A program made the translations under genes and the position numbers. Below the pieces are notes generated by a model that was given only the letters and a program-made list of their open reading frames with translations, made no database searches and was not told where the DNA came from. A stretch of DNA of 64,000 nucleotides from the NCBI GenBank assembly GCA_003696155.1, contig RFFP01000015.1, positions 1 through 64,000 on the forward strand, written 5' to 3'. Shown here piece by piece: positions 62,433-64,000 of this stretch. Numbering within the stretch: the first letter of the stretch is position 1; the number at the start of each line of letters is the position of its first letter. The stretch comes from Acidobacteriota bacterium (GTDB lineage: Bacteria; Aquificota; Aquificia; Aquificales; Aquificaceae).

Positions 62433-63657
62433 GGGTAGACCTCTTTAGAAACTTTATATATTCCCTGTCAAGTACCTTCTCTTTAAGGTGCTTCACAAAT
62501 AGGGCTCCATGGAGCCCGTTCACAACCCTATGGTCAAAGGTGAAGGTTATATGGGTTTTTCCGTCTTCTTCTTGCATACCGACTGCTATGATGCACACAT
62601 GTCCATAAGGAAGGATTGCATCAAAGGACCTTATGCCAAACATGCCAAGGTTTGAGATGGTAAGGGTTCCCCCCTGCATATCATCAAGGCTTAACCTTCC
62701 CTCTTCCGCCTTCTTCCTTAGACTTCTCACCTCCTCCCTTATCTCCTTCAGGCTTTTTTTGTTTACCCCCTTTATAACCGGGTTGTAGAGCTCCTCACCC
62801 ACTGCCATGGCTATGCCCACGTTGGAGTCTGGAAAGACAAGGTAATGGTCCTCTCTGTATACTGCCCTTAACCTTTCAAAGTGTTGCATGGCATCCCCCA
62901 CCACCTTTATAAGCCAGTGGGTAAGGGTAAAGTCCTTGTCCCAAGGTACAAGGGAGAGGTCAAAGACCTCGTATATGTGGTAGTGGGGCAGGGGAAAGCT
63001 TTTAGACAGGTTTGCTATCAGAGTCTTCTGTACTTGGCTTATGGGTAGCCTTTTGGGAATGCCCCTCTTTTCCACAAAGGCAAGGAGCATATCCTCATCC
63101 ACCTTCTGAGAGGGAAACTCCTCAAGGATTTCCCTAAGGTCAATCTCGTACTCCTTCAGAAGCTCTAAAGCCTTTGGTGTGAACTGTCTTTCAAGTAGAA
63201 GCTCCTCTACGTCCCTTGCATGGGTTGGTGAGGGTAGCCTCTCTTCCCTCTGGAGCTCTTCCAGGTTTAGACCGTAGTCCTTTGCAAGTATCCTTGCGTA
63301 GGGTGAGGCAAAACCCGGTGGGAGCCCTACCCTTTCCACCTTGACCTCAGGCTTGGGCAGGGGTTGAGGTTTTAACTCCTCCTTAGGCTTAGGTGGTGGA
63401 GGCTTTACCTCCCTTACCTCTCCTAGTTCTAAAAGGGCTATGGGTTTTCCTACTGGCACCTCTTCCCCTTCCTTTACTAGTATCCTTTTGAGAACACCGC
63501 GCTTAAAACTCTGGAGTTCCATAACCGCCTTCTCTGCCTCTATCTCGGCGATGACCTCCCCCTTCTCAACCATGTCCCCCTCCTTCTTGAGCCAGCGAAC
63601 AATCTTGCCCCTCTCCATGGTGTCGGAAAACTGGGGCATGCTTATCTCATAGTCCAT
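62425..63657 (-). CDS. 2-oxoacid dehydrogenase E2 (dihydrolipoyl acyltransferase)
   Basis: A 410-aa E2 with a lipoyl domain (residues 1-80, lipoyl Lys43 in IEAEKAVMEL), a Pro/Lys linker, a peripheral-subunit-binding domain (about 114-150, FASPYARILAKDYGLNLEEL), a less ordinary helical region and the catalytic domain. The active site reads DHRVVNG, with Asn where the HxxxDG motif has Asp. The ORF track start at 63756 adds 33 residues read through the E1 gene; MDYEISMPQFSDTME at 63657 is the natural start. It overlaps E1-beta by 11 bp. Confidence 0.9.
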   Translation of the reverse strand: MDYEISMPQFSDTMERGKIVRWLKKEGDMVEKGEVIAEIEAEKAVMELQSFKRGVLKRILVKEGEEVPVGKPIALLELGEVREVKPPPPKPKEELKPQPLPKPEVKVERVGLPPGFASPYARILAKDYGLNLEELQREERLPSPTHARDVEELLLERQFTPKALELLKEYEIDLREILEEFPSQKVDEDMLLAFVEKRGIPKRLPISQVQKTLIANLSKSFPLPHYHIYEVFDLSLVPWDKDFTLTHWLIKVVGDAMQHFERLRAVYREDHYLVFPDSNVGIAMAVGEELYNPVIKGVNKKSLKEIREEVRSLRKKAEEGRLSLDDMQGGTLTISNLGMFGIRSFDAILPYGHVCIIAVGMQEEDGKTHITFTFDHRVVNGLHGALFVKHLKEKVLDREYIKFLKRSTHV

Positions 63658-64000
63658 GGCTCTTGCTCCAGCTGAGTATCTGGGAGTATATCCTCTCGGG
63701 TGTGGGTATGGCCAGGAGTTCCAGCCTTCTGTTGTAAGGTATGGGAACCTCCCCACCCGCTATCCTCAGAGGTGGTGCATCCAAAAAGTAAAAGAGCTCC
63801 TCACAAACCCTTGCAGAAACCTCAGCACCAAGCCCAAAGCTCTTTGGTGCCTCGTAAACAACCACAAGCCTTTTGGTCTTTTTCACTGAGCTGTATATGG
63901 TCTCAAAGTCTATAGGTCTGAGGGAAACCAAATCTATGACCTCGCAATAAAGCCCCTCCTCTTCAAGCCATTGGCAAGCCTTTAGAACATCGTGAACCAT
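63647..64000 (-). CDS. 2-oxoacid dehydrogenase E1 beta subunit, C-terminal part (cut by window edge)
   Basis: The last 117 residues of a transketolase-like E1-beta: LEEEGLYCEVIDLVSLRPIDFETIYSSVKKTKRLVVVYEAPKSFGLGAEVSA and then LRIAGGEVPIPYNRRLE. The upstream end lies outside the window, so it is partial; the ATG at the edge is internal. Together with E2 and the E3-like gene it forms a pyruvate or branched-chain 2-oxoacid dehydrogenase cluster. Confidence 0.9.
   Translation of the reverse strand: MVHDVLKACQWLEEEGLYCEVIDLVSLRPIDFETIYSSVKKTKRLVVVYEAPKSFGLGAEVSARVCEELFYFLDAPPLRIAGGEVPIPYNRRLELLAIPTPERIYSQILSWSKSHGL

Noticed and set aside
63658-63756. N-terminal extension of the E2 ORF
   Set aside because: It reads through the E1-beta coding end in another frame; the lipoyl domain starts at 63657.

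Overview
Organism. The window looks like a chromosome segment of a thermophilic Aquificaceae bacterium close to Hydrogenobacter or Thermocrinis. This is inferred from AGG/AGA- and ATA-rich codon use, extreme compaction, a histidine-phosphatase-type phosphoserine phosphatase very like the enzyme known from Hydrogenobacter thermophilus, a Kdo transferase resembling Aquifex WaaA, DUF3501 and split glycine decarboxylase genes. No phage, insertion sequence, CRISPR array or rRNA was seen. No stretch of 300 bases lacks a gene.

Layout. 0-0.5 kb: start of tuf (minus) behind tRNA-Thr, Tyr, Gly and Thr, the classical tRNA-tuf operon. 0.5-11.5 kb (mostly plus): galE, tRNA-Val, a YhcC-type radical SAM protein, a CDF transporter, pyrC, tyrA, serS, ileS and an NrnA-like phosphoesterase. 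11.5-18 kb (minus): a seven-gene chain of gamma-carbonic-anhydrase-like protein, class V aminotransferase, pspA, TPR protein, exbB, exbD and an ElyC-like protein. 18-19.9 kb (plus): methionine salvage genes mtnB-mtnD-mtnC. 19.8-24.9 kb (minus): murG, galU, ctaA, ctaB and an odd heme-copper-oxidase-like protein. 24.9-30.7 kb: mtaB, a CsgG-like protein, CBS protein, a second histidine phosphatase, tsaE, hslU and unknowns. 30.7-36.6 kb (minus): a small unknown gene, hisC, DUF3501, corA, an unknown gene, a ROK kinase and FliK-like/FlhB-like genes. 36.6-40.3 kb: ChaN-like protein (plus); gcvH, gcvPA and recR (minus). 40.3-44 kb (plus): myo-inositol-phosphate synthase, waaA, secD. 44-45.2 kb: a second FliK-like protein. 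45.3-52.3 kb (plus): mtnA, PilZ, LolC/D-like ABC exporter, secG, prmC, CNNM/CBS protein, radC, comF. 52.3-56.2 kb: alaC and dksA (minus); an unknown gene, rplM, rpsI and argC (plus). 56.2-64 kb (minus): a roadblock/DUF4388/small-GTPase trio, then 2-oxoacid dehydrogenase E1-beta and E2, an E3-like flavoprotein, a truncated TrxR-like protein, a UPF0104 protein, fumarase beta, pgpA and a permease.

Themes. Many genes have a -10-like hexamer (TATAAT or a close variant) only 6-9 bases before the start codon and no Shine-Dalgarno sequence, which implies widespread leaderless transcripts. In five cases the hexamer contains the stop codon of the upstream gene; in three it lies inside the upstream gene. 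Five divergent pairs start 17-38 bp apart. Ten of eleven convergent junctions overlap in their coding sequence, so no classical intergenic terminator fits there. Same-strand overlaps reach 56 bp (CDF/pyrC) and 92 bp (secG/prmC).

Gene cooperation. Pathways visible here include serine synthesis (aminotransferase plus PspA), methionine salvage (mtnA, B, C, D), heme O/A synthesis, cell envelope work (galE, galU, murG, waaA, Lol-like, ExbBD, Sec) and translation. Several proteins that usually have adjacent partners stand alone here (hslU without hslV, secD without secF, gcvPA without gcvPB, fumarase beta without alpha), a pattern of dispersed operons.
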